From Clostridium_AT radicumherbarum (GTDB taxonomy: Bacteria; Bacillota; Clostridia; Clostridiales; Clostridiaceae), in the NCBI RefSeq assembly GCF_045310525.1, contig NZ_JBJHZY010000001.1:1240001-1304000 (forward strand): DNA of 64,000 bases. The letters run 5' to 3'. This document shows, piece by piece, positions 16,838 to 26,731 of this stretch (the stretch's first letter is position 1; the number at the start of each line of letters is the position of its first letter). The notes under the pieces were generated by a model. It searched no databases and was not told where the DNA came from. It worked only from the letters and a program-made list of their open reading frames with translations. The translations under genes were made by a program, and so were the position numbers.

Positions 16838-17953
16838 ATGAACAAAAAAAGAATTATTTCTTTAGTTGCAACTTTTGCTGTTGTTGCAACATTATTTGCT
16901 GGCTGTAAAGCTAACAATCCAACAACACCAGGTACTGGTACAACAACTCCAACAGCTAAGAAATTCAAGGTTGGTCTTTCTACAGACCAAGGCGGTTTAA
17001 ATGATAAATCATTTAACCAAGCTGCTGATTCAGGTATCAAAAAGGCACAAACTGATTTAGGAAATATTGATTATAAGGCAATTGAATCAAAACAAAAGGA
17101 AGATTACGAACCAAATCTTGATGCTTTAGTAAGTGATGGAAATGATCTGGTATTTGGAGTAGGTTTCCAAATGGAAACTGCAGTAGAGAATATGGCTCAA
17201 AAATATCCTAAAAAGAATTTTGCTATAATCGATTCAGTAGCAGTTGATAAATCTGGAAAACAATTACCAAACGTTGAATCAATAATGTTTAAAGAGCAAG
17301 AAGGATCTTTCCTTGTTGGTGTTATAGCAGGAAAGGTTTCTAAAGCACATAAAATTGGATTCATTGGCGGAATAGATGGAGATCTTATTCAAAGATTTGA
17401 AACTGGCTTTGCTGCTGGTGTTAAGGCTGTAGATCCAACAGCTGCAAAAGGTTTAATAGACAGAACTACAGTTAAATACGCTGGAAGCTTTGATGATGTA
17501 AATAAAGGTTATGAACTTGCTAAATCACTTATAAATGATGGATGCGATGTTATATATCATGCTGCTGGCGGCGTTGGTATAGGAATGTTCAAGGCTGTTA
17601 AAGAAGCTAATGATGCAGGTAAGAAGGTTTGGGCAATTGGTGTTGACCAGGACCAAGCTGTAACAGTTCCAGAATATAAAAACATAATATTAACTTCATG
17701 CATGAAGAGAGTTGACAGCGGTACTTATGAAGTAACTAAAGAAGCTCAAGCTGGACAATTCAAAGGCGGCACTCAGCTAACACTTGGATTAAAAGAAGAT
17801 GGAGTTGGTATAGCTCCAAGTTCAAATGTTAATGTACCAGCTGATGTATTAGCACTTGAAAAGAAGTATGAAGATGCAATAAAAGCAGGAACCATTGTAG
17901 TTCCAGCAAAAAAAGGTGAGGCTGCTAATTTCACAGCTCCATCAATCCAATAA
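16838..17953 (+). CDS. BMP-family substrate-binding lipoprotein
   Basis: This 371-residue lipoprotein has a signal peptide and a lipobox LFAGC with Cys23, so it is anchored outside the membrane. The domain is the basic membrane protein (PnrA/TmpC-like) type: VGLSTDQGGLNDKSFNQAA near the start and GFIGGIDGDLIQRFETGF in the middle, which bind purine nucleosides in relatives. The ATPase and two permeases follow, so it is the receptor of a nucleoside ABC importer like Bacillus NupNOPQ. It is separated from the ATPase by a terminator, which allows more receptor than transporter. Confidence 0.92.
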   Translation: MNKKRIISLVATFAVVATLFAGCKANNPTTPGTGTTTPTAKKFKVGLSTDQGGLNDKSFNQAADSGIKKAQTDLGNIDYKAIESKQKEDYEPNLDALVSDGNDLVFGVGFQMETAVENMAQKYPKKNFAIIDSVAVDKSGKQLPNVESIMFKEQEGSFLVGVIAGKVSKAHKIGFIGGIDGDLIQRFETGFAAGVKAVDPTAAKGLIDRTTVKYAGSFDDVNKGYELAKSLINDGCDVIYHAAGGVGIGMFKAVKEANDAGKKVWAIGVDQDQAVTVPEYKNIILTSCMKRVDSGTYEVTKEAQAGQFKGGTQLTLGLKEDGVGIAPSSNVNVPADVLALEKKYEDAIKAGTIVVPAKKGEAANFTAPSIQ

Positions 17954-17974
17954 GATAATTTAATTGTTTGGATT

Positions 17975-18010
17975 AAAGCTAGATGTAATAATTACATCTA
18001 GCTTTTTGAA
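17975..18010 (+). terminator. rho-independent terminator (partial read-through expected)
   Basis: Nearly continuous complementarity (AAAGCTAGATGTAAT with ATTACATCTAGCTTT) is followed by TTTTTG. It sits between the binding-protein gene and its transporter genes. Confidence 0.8.
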
Positions 18011-18121
18011 ACAGTGAAGAAAAACTAAATTTGGGAAAATATTTATTATTTAAATTTTATATAATATTTGCTATAATAGATGCAGTTTAAGCAGATTAAA
18101 TACAGGAGGTGGGAATTACAG

Positions 18122-19663
18122 ATGGAAAAAGTGATAGAAATGAAGGGTATCACTAAGATATTTCCAGGTACTATTGCAAACGAAGATGTGGATTTTGAAC
18201 TATTAGAGGGAGAAACCCATGTACTTCTTGGTGAAAATGGAGCTGGAAAAACCACTTTGATGAATGTACTTTATGGTCTTTATCAACCGGAAAAAGGCGA
18301 AATATATGTAAGAGGAAACCTTGTTAAAATGTCTGACCCAAATGAAGCCATAAAACTAGGAATTGGTATGGTTCATCAACATTTTATGTTAGTTCAGAAT
18401 TTTACAGTTGCAGAGAACATTGTACTTGGTTCAGAACCAAGAAAAGGCGTAAAGTTAGATATAAAAAAGGCTATATTGAATGTTAAAGAGCTTTCTAAAA
18501 AATATGGATTTGCAATTGATCCTAATGCAATTATTTCGGATATATCAGTAGGGCAGCAGCAAAAGGTTGAAATACTAAAAGCGTTATATAGAGGTGCAAG
18601 TATTTTAATTTTAGATGAACCAACTGCTGTTTTAACTCCACAGGAAATTGAAGAATTAGGTATTATAATTAGAAACCTTGAAAAAGAAGGAAAATCTGTA
18701 ATTTTAATAACTCATAAATTAAAAGAAGTTATGAGCATGAGTGACAGAGTTACGATTCTTAGAAGAGGGAAGATAACAGGAACCGTTCGAACTAAGGATA
18801 CAAGTATAGACCAGCTTGCAGAGTTAATGGTTGGAAGAAAGGTTAATCTTGTAGTTAGTAAAAAAGAAGCTCACGTTGGAAGGGAAATACTTAAAGTTGA
18901 GAATTTGGCTGCAAATGATCAAAGAGGACTTCCTGCTGTTAATGGAGTAAATCTTACAGTTAATGCTGGAGAAATAGTAGGTATAGCTGGAGTAGATGGA
19001 AATGGACAATCTGAATTAGTGGAAACTCTTACTGGTCTTAGGAAACCTGTATCTGGTTCTATTATTTTAAACGGCAAGGATATATTTGGGAAGAGTCCAA
19101 GAGAAATAATAAACGATGGAGTAAGTCATATTCCTGAAGACAGACATAAAAGGGGACTAATATTAAAGTATTCCTTATTTGAAAATGCAATACTTGGAAA
19201 TCATAATAAAAAACCCTTTAGTAATGGAATTATTATGAATTATAAGAATATAAGAAAATATTGTCAAAAACTTATAGATGATTTTGATGTTAGAACTCCG
19301 AATGATGAAGTTATGGCTTCAGCTCTTTCTGGAGGAAATCAGCAAAAACTCATTGCAGCTAGGGAAATATCAAAGGATCCTGATTTACTTATTGCATCAC
19401 AACCTACTAGGGGCCTCGACGTTGGAGCTATCGAATATATTCATAAAAGACTAGTTATGGAAAGAGATAATGGAAAAGCAGTGCTCCTTGTTTCTCTTGA
19501 ATTAGATGAAATTATGTCCTTATCTGATAGAATTGCAGTTATGTATGATGGAAAGATAGTTGCAATCCTAGATAGGAAGGATGCTACAGAAAATAAACTT
19601 GGTATTTTAATGGCTGGAGGAAGCCTTGAAGACTATAAGGAAGAGGTGAAGGACATTGAGTAA
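18122..19663 (+). CDS. nucleoside ABC transporter ATP-binding protein (two ABC domains)
   Basis: This 513-residue protein has two fused ABC domains of the YufO/NupO, RbsA-like group. Domain 1 has Walker A GENGAGKTT (37-45), a signature ISVGQQQK (about 140) and Walker B ILILDEPTAVL (about 161). Domain 2 has a degenerate P-loop (GVDGNGQSEL, about 289), an intact LSGGNQQK (about 401) and LLIASQPTRGLDV, in which the Walker B Glu is replaced, as usual for this family. An upstream ATG at 18080 precedes the AGGAGGT site, so ATG 18122 is taken. Confidence 0.92.
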   Translation: MEKVIEMKGITKIFPGTIANEDVDFELLEGETHVLLGENGAGKTTLMNVLYGLYQPEKGEIYVRGNLVKMSDPNEAIKLGIGMVHQHFMLVQNFTVAENIVLGSEPRKGVKLDIKKAILNVKELSKKYGFAIDPNAIISDISVGQQQKVEILKALYRGASILILDEPTAVLTPQEIEELGIIIRNLEKEGKSVILITHKLKEVMSMSDRVTILRRGKITGTVRTKDTSIDQLAELMVGRKVNLVVSKKEAHVGREILKVENLAANDQRGLPAVNGVNLTVNAGEIVGIAGVDGNGQSELVETLTGLRKPVSGSIILNGKDIFGKSPREIINDGVSHIPEDRHKRGLILKYSLFENAILGNHNKKPFSNGIIMNYKNIRKYCQKLIDDFDVRTPNDEVMASALSGGNQQKLIAAREISKDPDLLIASQPTRGLDVGAIEYIHKRLVMERDNGKAVLLVSLELDEIMSLSDRIAVMYDGKIVAILDRKDATENKLGILMAGGSLEDYKEEVKDIE

Positions 19664-20759
19664 TGATAAGAAAGATAACATGATGGTAAACTACTTGAAT
19701 AAGGCATTCAAAAGTCTTGGGTATCCTTTGCTTGCAATTATAGTTGCCATATTTGTTTCCGTATTCTTTGTAATGTGGTCAAAAGGCTATTCTATACTAG
19801 AGTATTTTTCAGCCTTAAGAGACCTCTTCAGCGTAATATGGAAAGGCAGCTTTGGTTCGAAAATGATGGCACTTCAAACTCTAGAATATGTAACACCTCT
19901 TATATTTACTGGTGTGGCTAATGCTGTTGCCTTTAGAACAGGACTATTTAATATAGGAGTTGAAGGACAATTCCTAATGGGCATGATGTCTGCAGCCATT
20001 ATTGGAACAATTCCTGGATTAAGCCCCTTCATACATATTCCATTAATTATTATAGGTGGAATACTTGCAGGAGGAATATGGGCATCTGTACCAGGTTATT
20101 TAAAGGGCAGATTTGGAATAAATGAAGTTATTAATACAATTATGATGAATTATATTGGTATGAATTTTGCTAACTTCTTAATCTTAAGAACTCCTTTTGG
20201 CGTGTCAGACAAGTCAGCTACACCTCTAATTCAAAAAAGTGCAGAACTTTTAAGACTTAGTAGTTCAGGTAGAGTAAATGTTGGACTATTTATTGGAATA
20301 GCAGTTGCCTTATTAATTTATTGGATCTTATGGAAAACTACTATAGGTTATGAACTAAGGGCAGTTGGAATTAATCCTCATGGCGCAGAATATGGCGGAA
20401 TTAATATATCAAAAAATACAATACTGGCTATGGTATTTTCTGGAGCAATTGCTGGTATGGGCGGTGCAGTACACGTTTCAGGTATTTTACATCAAACACA
20501 AAACTTTATGGCTTTACCAGGATTCGGTTTTGATGGTATGGCTGTTGCACTTTTAGCTAAGAGTAACCCAGTTGCCTGCATCTTCTCAGCAGTACTTTTT
20601 GGTGCACTAAACAGCAGCTCAAAAATATTACAGCTTAATAGTATTCCCAAGGAAATTGTTTATTTGATTCAATCTATAATAATAATATTTGTTGCTACAG
20701 ATTATATTGTCAAATTTATTGGAGAAAAGAGAAAGAAGAAGGTGATGATAAATGGCTAG
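19656..20759 (+). CDS. nucleoside ABC transporter permease 1
   Basis: This 367-residue integral membrane protein of the YufP/BmpC type starts at TTG 19656 and overlaps the ATPase gene by eight bases, so translation is coupled. The conserved segment TGVANAVAFRTGLFNIGVEGQ (in shorter form NIGVEGQF) is the hallmark of the BMP/ribose-type permeases. About nine to ten membrane segments are visible. The second permease overlaps its end. Confidence 0.92.
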   Translation: MSNDKKDNMMVNYLNKAFKSLGYPLLAIIVAIFVSVFFVMWSKGYSILEYFSALRDLFSVIWKGSFGSKMMALQTLEYVTPLIFTGVANAVAFRTGLFNIGVEGQFLMGMMSAAIIGTIPGLSPFIHIPLIIIGGILAGGIWASVPGYLKGRFGINEVINTIMMNYIGMNFANFLILRTPFGVSDKSATPLIQKSAELLRLSSSGRVNVGLFIGIAVALLIYWILWKTTIGYELRAVGINPHGAEYGGINISKNTILAMVFSGAIAGMGGAVHVSGILHQTQNFMALPGFGFDGMAVALLAKSNPVACIFSAVLFGALNSSSKILQLNSIPKEIVYLIQSIIIIFVATDYIVKFIGEKRKKKVMING

Positions 20760-21684
20760 TGTTACAGTTATTGTTGCATTATTAGCAGCTACTTTAAGAA
20801 TGGCAACACCTCTTATTTTTGCAGGTCTCGGAGGAGTATTTTCTGAAAGATCAGGAGTTGTTAACATTGGACTTGAAGGGATGATGACTATAGGTGCCTT
20901 TTTTGCTGTACTTGGCACTTATCTTACAGGAAGCCCACTGCTTGGTATATTAATTGGTATGGCAGCAGGGGCAGCGCTTGGACTCATTCATGCATTTTTA
21001 AGTATTCACCTTCGAGCAGATCAAGTTATCTCAGGTACTGCAATAAATCTTTTTTCCACAGCTTTTGCATCCTTTATGATATATAAAGTTTTTAAAAAAG
21101 GCGGACAGACAGATTTAGTAAACTCATTACCTTACGATTTACCTAAATTTATTAAAGGTATTCCTGTTATTGGAGATTTACTATCTCAGTTAAATTGGTT
21201 TGTAATACTTGCAATTGTACTTGTATTTGTTGTATCCTATGTCTTATATAAAACACCTATTGGACTTAGAATTAGATCAGTAGGAGAGCATCCAGCCGCT
21301 GCAGACACTTTAGGTATAAGTGTTTATAAAATCAGATATTCCTGTGTTGTATTATCTGGTGCTCTTGCAGGACTAGGCGGTGCAGCACTGTCACTTGGAA
21401 TAACACCACTTTATAGAGAGGGTATGGTTTCAGGACGTGGATTTATAGCTTTAGCTGCACTTATCTTCGGTAACTGGACACCTAAAGGAACTATGTGGGC
21501 ATGTTTACTATTTGGTTTTGCAGATGCCTTTCAAATGAAGGCTCAAGGCTTTGGATGGAGTCTGCCTCAAGAAATATATGCAATGTTCCCTTATGTTTTA
21601 ACAATGTTGGCACTGGCAGGATTTATAGGAAAAACTCAAGCTCCAGCTGCTGATGGTACTCCTTACGTTAAGGGTGAGAGATAA
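20752..21684 (+). CDS. nucleoside ABC transporter permease 2
   Basis: This 310-residue membrane protein of the YufQ type has the family signature FSERSGVVNIGLEGMM near residue 28 and a later DTLGISVYKIRYSCVVLSGA. It overlaps permease 1 by eight bases. With the ATPase and the BMP lipoprotein it completes the importer. A terminator follows. Confidence 0.92.
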   Translation: MASVTVIVALLAATLRMATPLIFAGLGGVFSERSGVVNIGLEGMMTIGAFFAVLGTYLTGSPLLGILIGMAAGAALGLIHAFLSIHLRADQVISGTAINLFSTAFASFMIYKVFKKGGQTDLVNSLPYDLPKFIKGIPVIGDLLSQLNWFVILAIVLVFVVSYVLYKTPIGLRIRSVGEHPAAADTLGISVYKIRYSCVVLSGALAGLGGAALSLGITPLYREGMVSGRGFIALAALIFGNWTPKGTMWACLLFGFADAFQMKAQGFGWSLPQEIYAMFPYVLTMLALAGFIGKTQAPAADGTPYVKGER

Positions 21685-21705
21685 TTTTTAAAAGTTTCTT
21701 AATAG

Positions 21706-21737
21706 AACTCGCAGGTCATAAACTTGCGAGTTTTTAT
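21706..21737 (+). terminator. rho-independent terminator
   Basis: An eight-bp stem (AACTCGCA/TGCGAGTT) is followed by TTTTATTTT. It ends the nucleoside transporter unit. Confidence 0.85.
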
Positions 21738-21805
21738 TTTCTTATTATTAAAAAAATGTTATTATAGGTGTATTAAATGAATTTATCCTTTAGGTGGTGA
21801 AAAAG

Positions 21806-23161
21806 ATGGCTATGAGCTTTGAATTATCTTTAACTCAGGAACAAAAGCTTATAATGACTCAGGAAATGCAGCTTTCAGTAAAACTTCTACAAATGTCAAG
21901 CATTGAGCTTAAGGAGCATATTGAAAATGAGGTTTTAGAAAATCCTGTACTTGAATATGCTGATGAGAATAAAGATAATAATTCCACCATGGAGTATAAA
22001 GAGTTTATGGATTTTCTAAAAAAAGATAAAACATATTTTAATAATGAAAGTACGGAAGAGGAAATTTCGCCCTTTTATTTTATATCTGAAAAAAAATCTC
22101 TAAGGCAATTTTTAAGAGAGCAGGTTAATGACCTGAATGTAAATGATTTCTATAGAAGTATTTGCTATAATATTATAGATAACTTAGATGATAAAGGTTA
22201 TTTAGATGAAGAAGTAAAGGATATGGCAAATAATCTTAGAATTGAAGAAAAATTTGTATCTCATGCTTTAGAAATTATTCAAAGCCTGGATCCTGCTGGA
22301 ATCGGTGCAAGAAATTTAAAGGATTGTTTAAAGCTTCAGCTTAAAAGAAAAGATATCCTTGACGAGAATTTATTTTCTATTATAGAAAATCATATGGAGG
22401 ATCTTGCTGAAAATAAATATAATAAAATAGCAAAGGTGCTTAATGTTGAGCTTAAGAAAGTCCAAGAATATGGAGATATCATAAAAAATTTAGAACCAAA
22501 GCCTTCAAGTGGATTTTATGATGGAGAAGAGACAAAGTTTGTACTACCAGACGCCTATATTAAAAATATAAATGGTAAATTTGAAATAATAATTAATGAA
22601 GCAATTACGCCAGGACTAAGAATAAATCCTATTTATAAAGAAATCCTTAGCAATGATAGTGATAAAGAAGCGGTGGATTATGTTAAACAGAAAATAGATA
22701 ATGCTGTTTTTTTAATGAAAAGTATAGAATATAGAAAATCAACAATTTATCGAGTATTAGAAAAAATAGTGGAATTTCAAAAGGATTATTTTGAATTTGG
22801 AGATGATTTTCTAAAGCCTATGACACTAAAAGACATAGCTGATAACCTAGGTATACATGAATCTACAGTAAGCCGAGCAATTAAGGACAAATTTATAAAT
22901 ATAAGTAAAGGTACAATTAAGATAAAGGATTTATTTACTGTAGGCTTATCTTCTAAAGACAATTCTCAGGATATTTCTACAAACCTAATAAAAAAAGAAA
23001 TTAGACTATTAATTGATTCAGAAGATAAGACTAATCCCTTTTCCGACCAAGGTATTTGTGATACACTCAATAAAAATGGTATGAATATTTCTAGAAGAAC
23101 TGTAGCAAAATATAGAGAGGAATTAGGAATAAAGTCTTCAAGTAAAAGAAAGCGATACTAA
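21806..23161 (+). CDS. rpoN: RNA polymerase sigma-54 factor
   Basis: Sigma-54 recognises -24/-12 promoters and needs an activator ATPase. The Gln-rich activator-interacting region is at the N-terminus (LTQEQKLIMTQEMQLSVKLL). A core-binding region follows, then an HTH (LGIHESTVSRAIKDKF), and the RpoN box reads SRRTVAKYREELGI at the end. A GTG at 21794 lies within the RBS (AGGTGGTG), so ATG 21806 is used (451 residues). Its place before cggR is common in clostridia. No sigma-54 activator or clear -24/-12 site was seen in the window. Confidence 0.93.
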   Translation: MAMSFELSLTQEQKLIMTQEMQLSVKLLQMSSIELKEHIENEVLENPVLEYADENKDNNSTMEYKEFMDFLKKDKTYFNNESTEEEISPFYFISEKKSLRQFLREQVNDLNVNDFYRSICYNIIDNLDDKGYLDEEVKDMANNLRIEEKFVSHALEIIQSLDPAGIGARNLKDCLKLQLKRKDILDENLFSIIENHMEDLAENKYNKIAKVLNVELKKVQEYGDIIKNLEPKPSSGFYDGEETKFVLPDAYIKNINGKFEIIINEAITPGLRINPIYKEILSNDSDKEAVDYVKQKIDNAVFLMKSIEYRKSTIYRVLEKIVEFQKDYFEFGDDFLKPMTLKDIADNLGIHESTVSRAIKDKFINISKGTIKIKDLFTVGLSSKDNSQDISTNLIKKEIRLLIDSEDKTNPFSDQGICDTLNKNGMNISRRTVAKYREELGIKSSSKRKRY

Positions 23162-23256
23162 CTATAAGAAACATGTTTTTTATTTATTAACACTTTGTTA
23201 ACAAATTTTTAATAAATACTAATTTAAAAAAATTAGTATTTAATTTATAATATAAG

Positions 23257-23292
23257 TGGGACAAGAAATGAATGACTGGGACATTCAATGAC
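23257..23292 (+). promoter_or_regulatory. CggR operator (tandem direct repeat)
   Basis: The sequence is TGGGAC-N6-TGAA-N4-TGGGAC-N6-TGAC, with the two halves exactly 20 bases apart. This matches the known Bacillus CggR operator layout (CGGGAC-N6-TGTC-N4, repeated), with changes in the second half-motif. It lies 17 bases before the cggR start, so CggR should repress its own glycolytic operon, with release by fructose-1,6-bisphosphate as known for the family. Confidence 0.8.
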
Positions 23293-23308
23293 CAAAGAGG
23301 TGTAGCAA

Positions 23309-24343
23309 TTGAATGAAATTATGAAGTTAGCACAAAAGATTGTACCGGAAGCCGTTGATTTGCTTAATAAGAGGTATAATATTCTTAGAACAATTTATTA
23401 TAATCAACCAATTGGAAGAAGAATTCTTGCAAATAAGCTTGGCGTTGGAGAAAGAATTGTTAGAAGCGAAATAAACTTTTTCAAAGAGGAAAATCTAATC
23501 GAAATAAATACCCCAGGAATGACTATCACCAAAGATGGAGAAGAAATAATTGAAAAGCTTAAGGATTTCATTCATGAAATTAAGGGCCTTTCAGATATTG
23601 AAAAAGTAATTAAGGAAAAGTTAAGCTTAAAGGATGTAATTATTGTTCCAGGAGATGTTGATGAAGATGCAACTGTAATAACTGAAATTGGGAAATCGGC
23701 ATCTATATTCCTAAAAAACTTATTTAGAGATAACTGTATTATTGCCATAACCGGAGGTTCTACAGTAAAATCAGTAATTGACAATATACATAAGACTCCA
23801 AATCTCAATAATGTTCTTGTAATTCCTGCAAGGGGTGGAATGGGCAGAAGTGTAGAAATTCAAGCAAATAATCTTGCTGCTAGTTTTGCAAAAAAATTAA
23901 ATGGTAATTATAAACTTCTTCATATACCAGATAACATTAGTTCTACTGCTTTAAATTCCTTACTTAATGAGAAAGAAGTTAAAGAGATTGTTAAAAATAT
24001 TAGAAATTCAGATATATTAATATATGGTATAGGCAAAGCTGATGAAATGGCAGCAAGAAGAGAGCTCCCACCTGATAAAATTTCAGAACTAAAATCTAAA
24101 GGAGCAGTTGGTGAAGCTTTTGGCTATTATTTTGATAGAAATGGAAATGTAATTTGTGCAACCTCTTCAATTGTTGTAGATGGAAAATCGCTAAAAGCAA
24201 TTGAAAATCTAGTTGCAGTTGCTGCAGGGAAAAGTAAAGCTGAGGCAATAGTAGCCACCCAAAGAAATATAACAAACAGCACCTTAATTACTGATGAAGG
24301 TGCAGCACTGGAAATAATAAATATACTTAATAAATTAGAATAA
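23309..24343 (+). CDS. cggR: central glycolytic genes regulator
   Basis: This 344-residue SorC-family repressor has an N-terminal winged HTH (about residues 18-60, GRRILANKLGVGERIVRSEI) and a sugar-phosphate-binding domain (IAITGGSTVKSV, VIPARGGMGRSVEIQANNLA). It starts at TTG 23309 with GAGG eight bases upstream. It heads the gap-pgk-tpiA-gpmI-eno set and has its operator just upstream. The effector in relatives is fructose-1,6-bisphosphate. Confidence 0.94.
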   Translation: MNEIMKLAQKIVPEAVDLLNKRYNILRTIYYNQPIGRRILANKLGVGERIVRSEINFFKEENLIEINTPGMTITKDGEEIIEKLKDFIHEIKGLSDIEKVIKEKLSLKDVIIVPGDVDEDATVITEIGKSASIFLKNLFRDNCIIAITGGSTVKSVIDNIHKTPNLNNVLVIPARGGMGRSVEIQANNLAASFAKKLNGNYKLLHIPDNISSTALNSLLNEKEVKEIVKNIRNSDILIYGIGKADEMAARRELPPDKISELKSKGAVGEAFGYYFDRNGNVICATSSIVVDGKSLKAIENLVAVAAGKSKAEAIVATQRNITNSTLITDEGAALEIINILNKLE

Positions 24344-24436
24344 GCTAATGGTTTCTAGTGTATATTATTTAAATTTTGTCAAATTATATTTTATATATAA
24401 TTATAAATATTTTTATTATTAGGAGGTAAATATCAA

Positions 24437-25447
24437 ATGGTTAAAGTTGGTATTAATGGTTTTGGAAGAATAGGTAGAAATGTGTTTAAGGCACTAGTTA
24501 AGAACTATGGCAGCGAATTACAAGTAGTAGCAATAAATGATTTAACTACACCTGCAACACTTGCACATCTTTTAAAGTTTGACTCATTATTTGGAAAATA
24601 TGAAGGCACTGTAGAAGCTACAGAGAGTTCTATAATAGTAGATGGTAAAGAAATAAAGATCTTTGCAGAAAAAGAAGCAAAGAATATTCCTTGGGCAACA
24701 GTAGGAGCAGAAATAATAATAGAATCCACAGGTTTCTATACAGATGCAACAAAAGCTAAAGCACATATGGAACAAGCAGGAGTTAAGAAGGTTCTAATTT
24801 CAGCACCAGCTAAGAATGAAGATATAACAATAGTTCTAGGTGTTAATGAAGATAAATATGTACCAGCAGAGCATAACATAATTTCAAATGCTTCTTGTAC
24901 AACAAACTGTTTAGCACCATTTGCAAAAGTTCTTCATGAAGAATTTGGAATAGTTAAGGGTCTTATGACAACTGTTCACTCTTATACAAATGACCAAAAG
25001 ATACTTGATGCTCCTCACAGTGATTTAAGAAGAGCAAGAGCAGCAGCAGAAAGCATGATTCCAACTACAACAGGAGCAGCAAAGGCAGTAGCACTAGTAC
25101 TACCAGAATTAAAAGGAAAGTTAAATGGATTCTCACTTAGAGTTCCAACTCCTACAGTATCCTGTACTGATTTAGTAGCTGAACTTTCAAGAGATATAAC
25201 TGTAGAAGAAGTTAACGCAGCATTTAAGAAGGCTTCTGAGGGTTCATTAAAAGGAATACTTGGATATGAAGAACTTCCACTTGTTTCTATGGACTATAGA
25301 CAAGATGAAAGATCATCAATCATTGATGCTCCATCAACAATGGTTATAGGTGGAAACATGGTTAAAGTTGTATCATGGTATGATAATGAATGGGGTTATT
25401 CAAACAGACTAGCTGACTTAACTAAGTTTGTTGCAGATAGACTATAA
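24437..25447 (+). CDS. gap: glyceraldehyde-3-phosphate dehydrogenase
   Basis: This enzyme oxidises and phosphorylates glyceraldehyde-3-phosphate with NAD+. The 336-residue protein has an N-terminal GINGFGRIGRNVF for NAD+, the catalytic Cys in SNASCTTNCLAP (about 154) and the conserved His in MTTVHSYTNDQ (about 181). The RBS is AGGAGGT. It is the first enzyme gene of the glycolytic cluster, with a terminator-like hairpin behind it. Confidence 0.97.
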   Translation: MVKVGINGFGRIGRNVFKALVKNYGSELQVVAINDLTTPATLAHLLKFDSLFGKYEGTVEATESSIIVDGKEIKIFAEKEAKNIPWATVGAEIIIESTGFYTDATKAKAHMEQAGVKKVLISAPAKNEDITIVLGVNEDKYVPAEHNIISNASCTTNCLAPFAKVLHEEFGIVKGLMTTVHSYTNDQKILDAPHSDLRRARAAAESMIPTTTGAAKAVALVLPELKGKLNGFSLRVPTPTVSCTDLVAELSRDITVEEVNAAFKKASEGSLKGILGYEELPLVSMDYRQDERSSIIDAPSTMVIGGNMVKVVSWYDNEWGYSNRLADLTKFVADRL

Positions 25448-25458
25448 TAAAATTATTA

Positions 25459-25505
25459 AGGTCTGGTTTTGTAGTTAGGGCTATAAACCCAGACCTTTCT
25501 TTGTT
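25459..25505 (+). terminator. hairpin between gap and pgk
   Basis: The arms AAGGTCTGG and CCAGACCTT (nine bp) enclose a 22-base loop, followed by TCTTTGTT. It resembles an attenuating terminator and would make gap mRNA more abundant than the downstream messages. Confidence 0.65.
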
Positions 25506-25540
25506 ATTTTATTAAATTTTATGTTAAAGGAGATTAAACC

Positions 25541-26731
25541 ATGAATTTCAATAAAAAGACAATAGAAGATATTGAAGTTAAAGGCAAAAGAGTGTTAGTT
25601 AGATGTGATTTTAATGTTCCAATGAAAGATGGAAACATAACTGATTTAAATAGACTAAATGGTGCACTTCCTACAATTAACTATTTAATTAAAAATGGTG
25701 CGAAGGTAATACTTTGTTCTCATTTAGGTAAGGCAAAAGGCCCAGACCCTAGTTTATCACTGGCTCCAGTTGCTAAGAAGTTATCCGAACTATTAGGGAA
25801 AGAAGTATTATTTGCAGCTGATGATACAGTAGTAGGAGACAATGCAAGAAGAGCTGTAGAAAATGCAAAAGAAGGAGACGTTATACTTCTAGAAAATACA
25901 AGATTTAGAAAAGAAGAAGGCAAAAATGAAGATTCCTTTTCTATGGATTTGGCTTCACTTGCAGACGTGTATGTAAATGATGCATTTGGAACAGCTCACA
26001 GAGCTCATTGCTCCACAGTTGGAGTTACTAAATTTGTTAAGACTGCCGTTTGTGGTTACTTAATACAGAAGGAATTAAAATTTCTTGGAGATGCAGTTGA
26101 GAATCCTACAAAACCTTTCTGTGCTATATTAGGTGGTGCAAAGGTAGTTGATAAAATTGCCGTTATAGATAATCTATTAGAAAAAGTTGATACTTTAATA
26201 ATTGGCGGCGGCATGGCTTATACTTTCTTTAAGGCTCAAGGCTTTGAAATAGGCAAGTCACTACTTGATGAAGAAAGATTAGACTATGCAAAAGAAATGA
26301 TGGAAAAAGCTAAGGCAAAAGGTGTTAAACTTCTATTGCCTGTTGATAATAGAGTTGCACCAGAATATGCTGATGTAGATGCTAAAATCACTGAAGATCA
26401 AAATGTTCCAGTAGGATTTATGGGGCTTGATATAGGACCAAAATCAGAAATTCTTTTTGCAAATGCTATTAAAGAAGCAAAAACAGTTATATGGAATGGA
26501 CCAATGGGAGTTGCAGAATTTAAGAATTTTGCTGATGGTACAGTTGCAGTTGCTAAAGCTATGGCTGATTCAGGAGCAACAACAATTATTGGTGGAGGAG
26601 ACAGTGCAGCAGCAGTAAATAATCTTGGATTCGGAGAAAAGATGACACATATTTCCACTGGTGGTGGAGCATCACTTGAATTCTTGGAAGGAAAAGACCT
26701 TCCTGGTATCGCTGCCCTTAATGATAAATAG
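25541..26731 (+). CDS. pgk: phosphoglycerate kinase
   Basis: This enzyme makes ATP from 1,3-bisphosphoglycerate. The 396-residue, two-domain monomer has VLVRCDFNVPMKDG (about 18-31), SHLGKAKGP, the nucleotide loop LGGAKVVDKI, and a C-terminal GGGDSAAAV with the GGGAS hinge. It follows gap after an intercistronic hairpin. Confidence 0.97.
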   Translation: MNFNKKTIEDIEVKGKRVLVRCDFNVPMKDGNITDLNRLNGALPTINYLIKNGAKVILCSHLGKAKGPDPSLSLAPVAKKLSELLGKEVLFAADDTVVGDNARRAVENAKEGDVILLENTRFRKEEGKNEDSFSMDLASLADVYVNDAFGTAHRAHCSTVGVTKFVKTAVCGYLIQKELKFLGDAVENPTKPFCAILGGAKVVDKIAVIDNLLEKVDTLIIGGGMAYTFFKAQGFEIGKSLLDEERLDYAKEMMEKAKAKGVKLLLPVDNRVAPEYADVDAKITEDQNVPVGFMGLDIGPKSEILFANAIKEAKTVIWNGPMGVAEFKNFADGTVAVAKAMADSGATTIIGGGDSAAAVNNLGFGEKMTHISTGGGASLEFLEGKDLPGIAALNDK

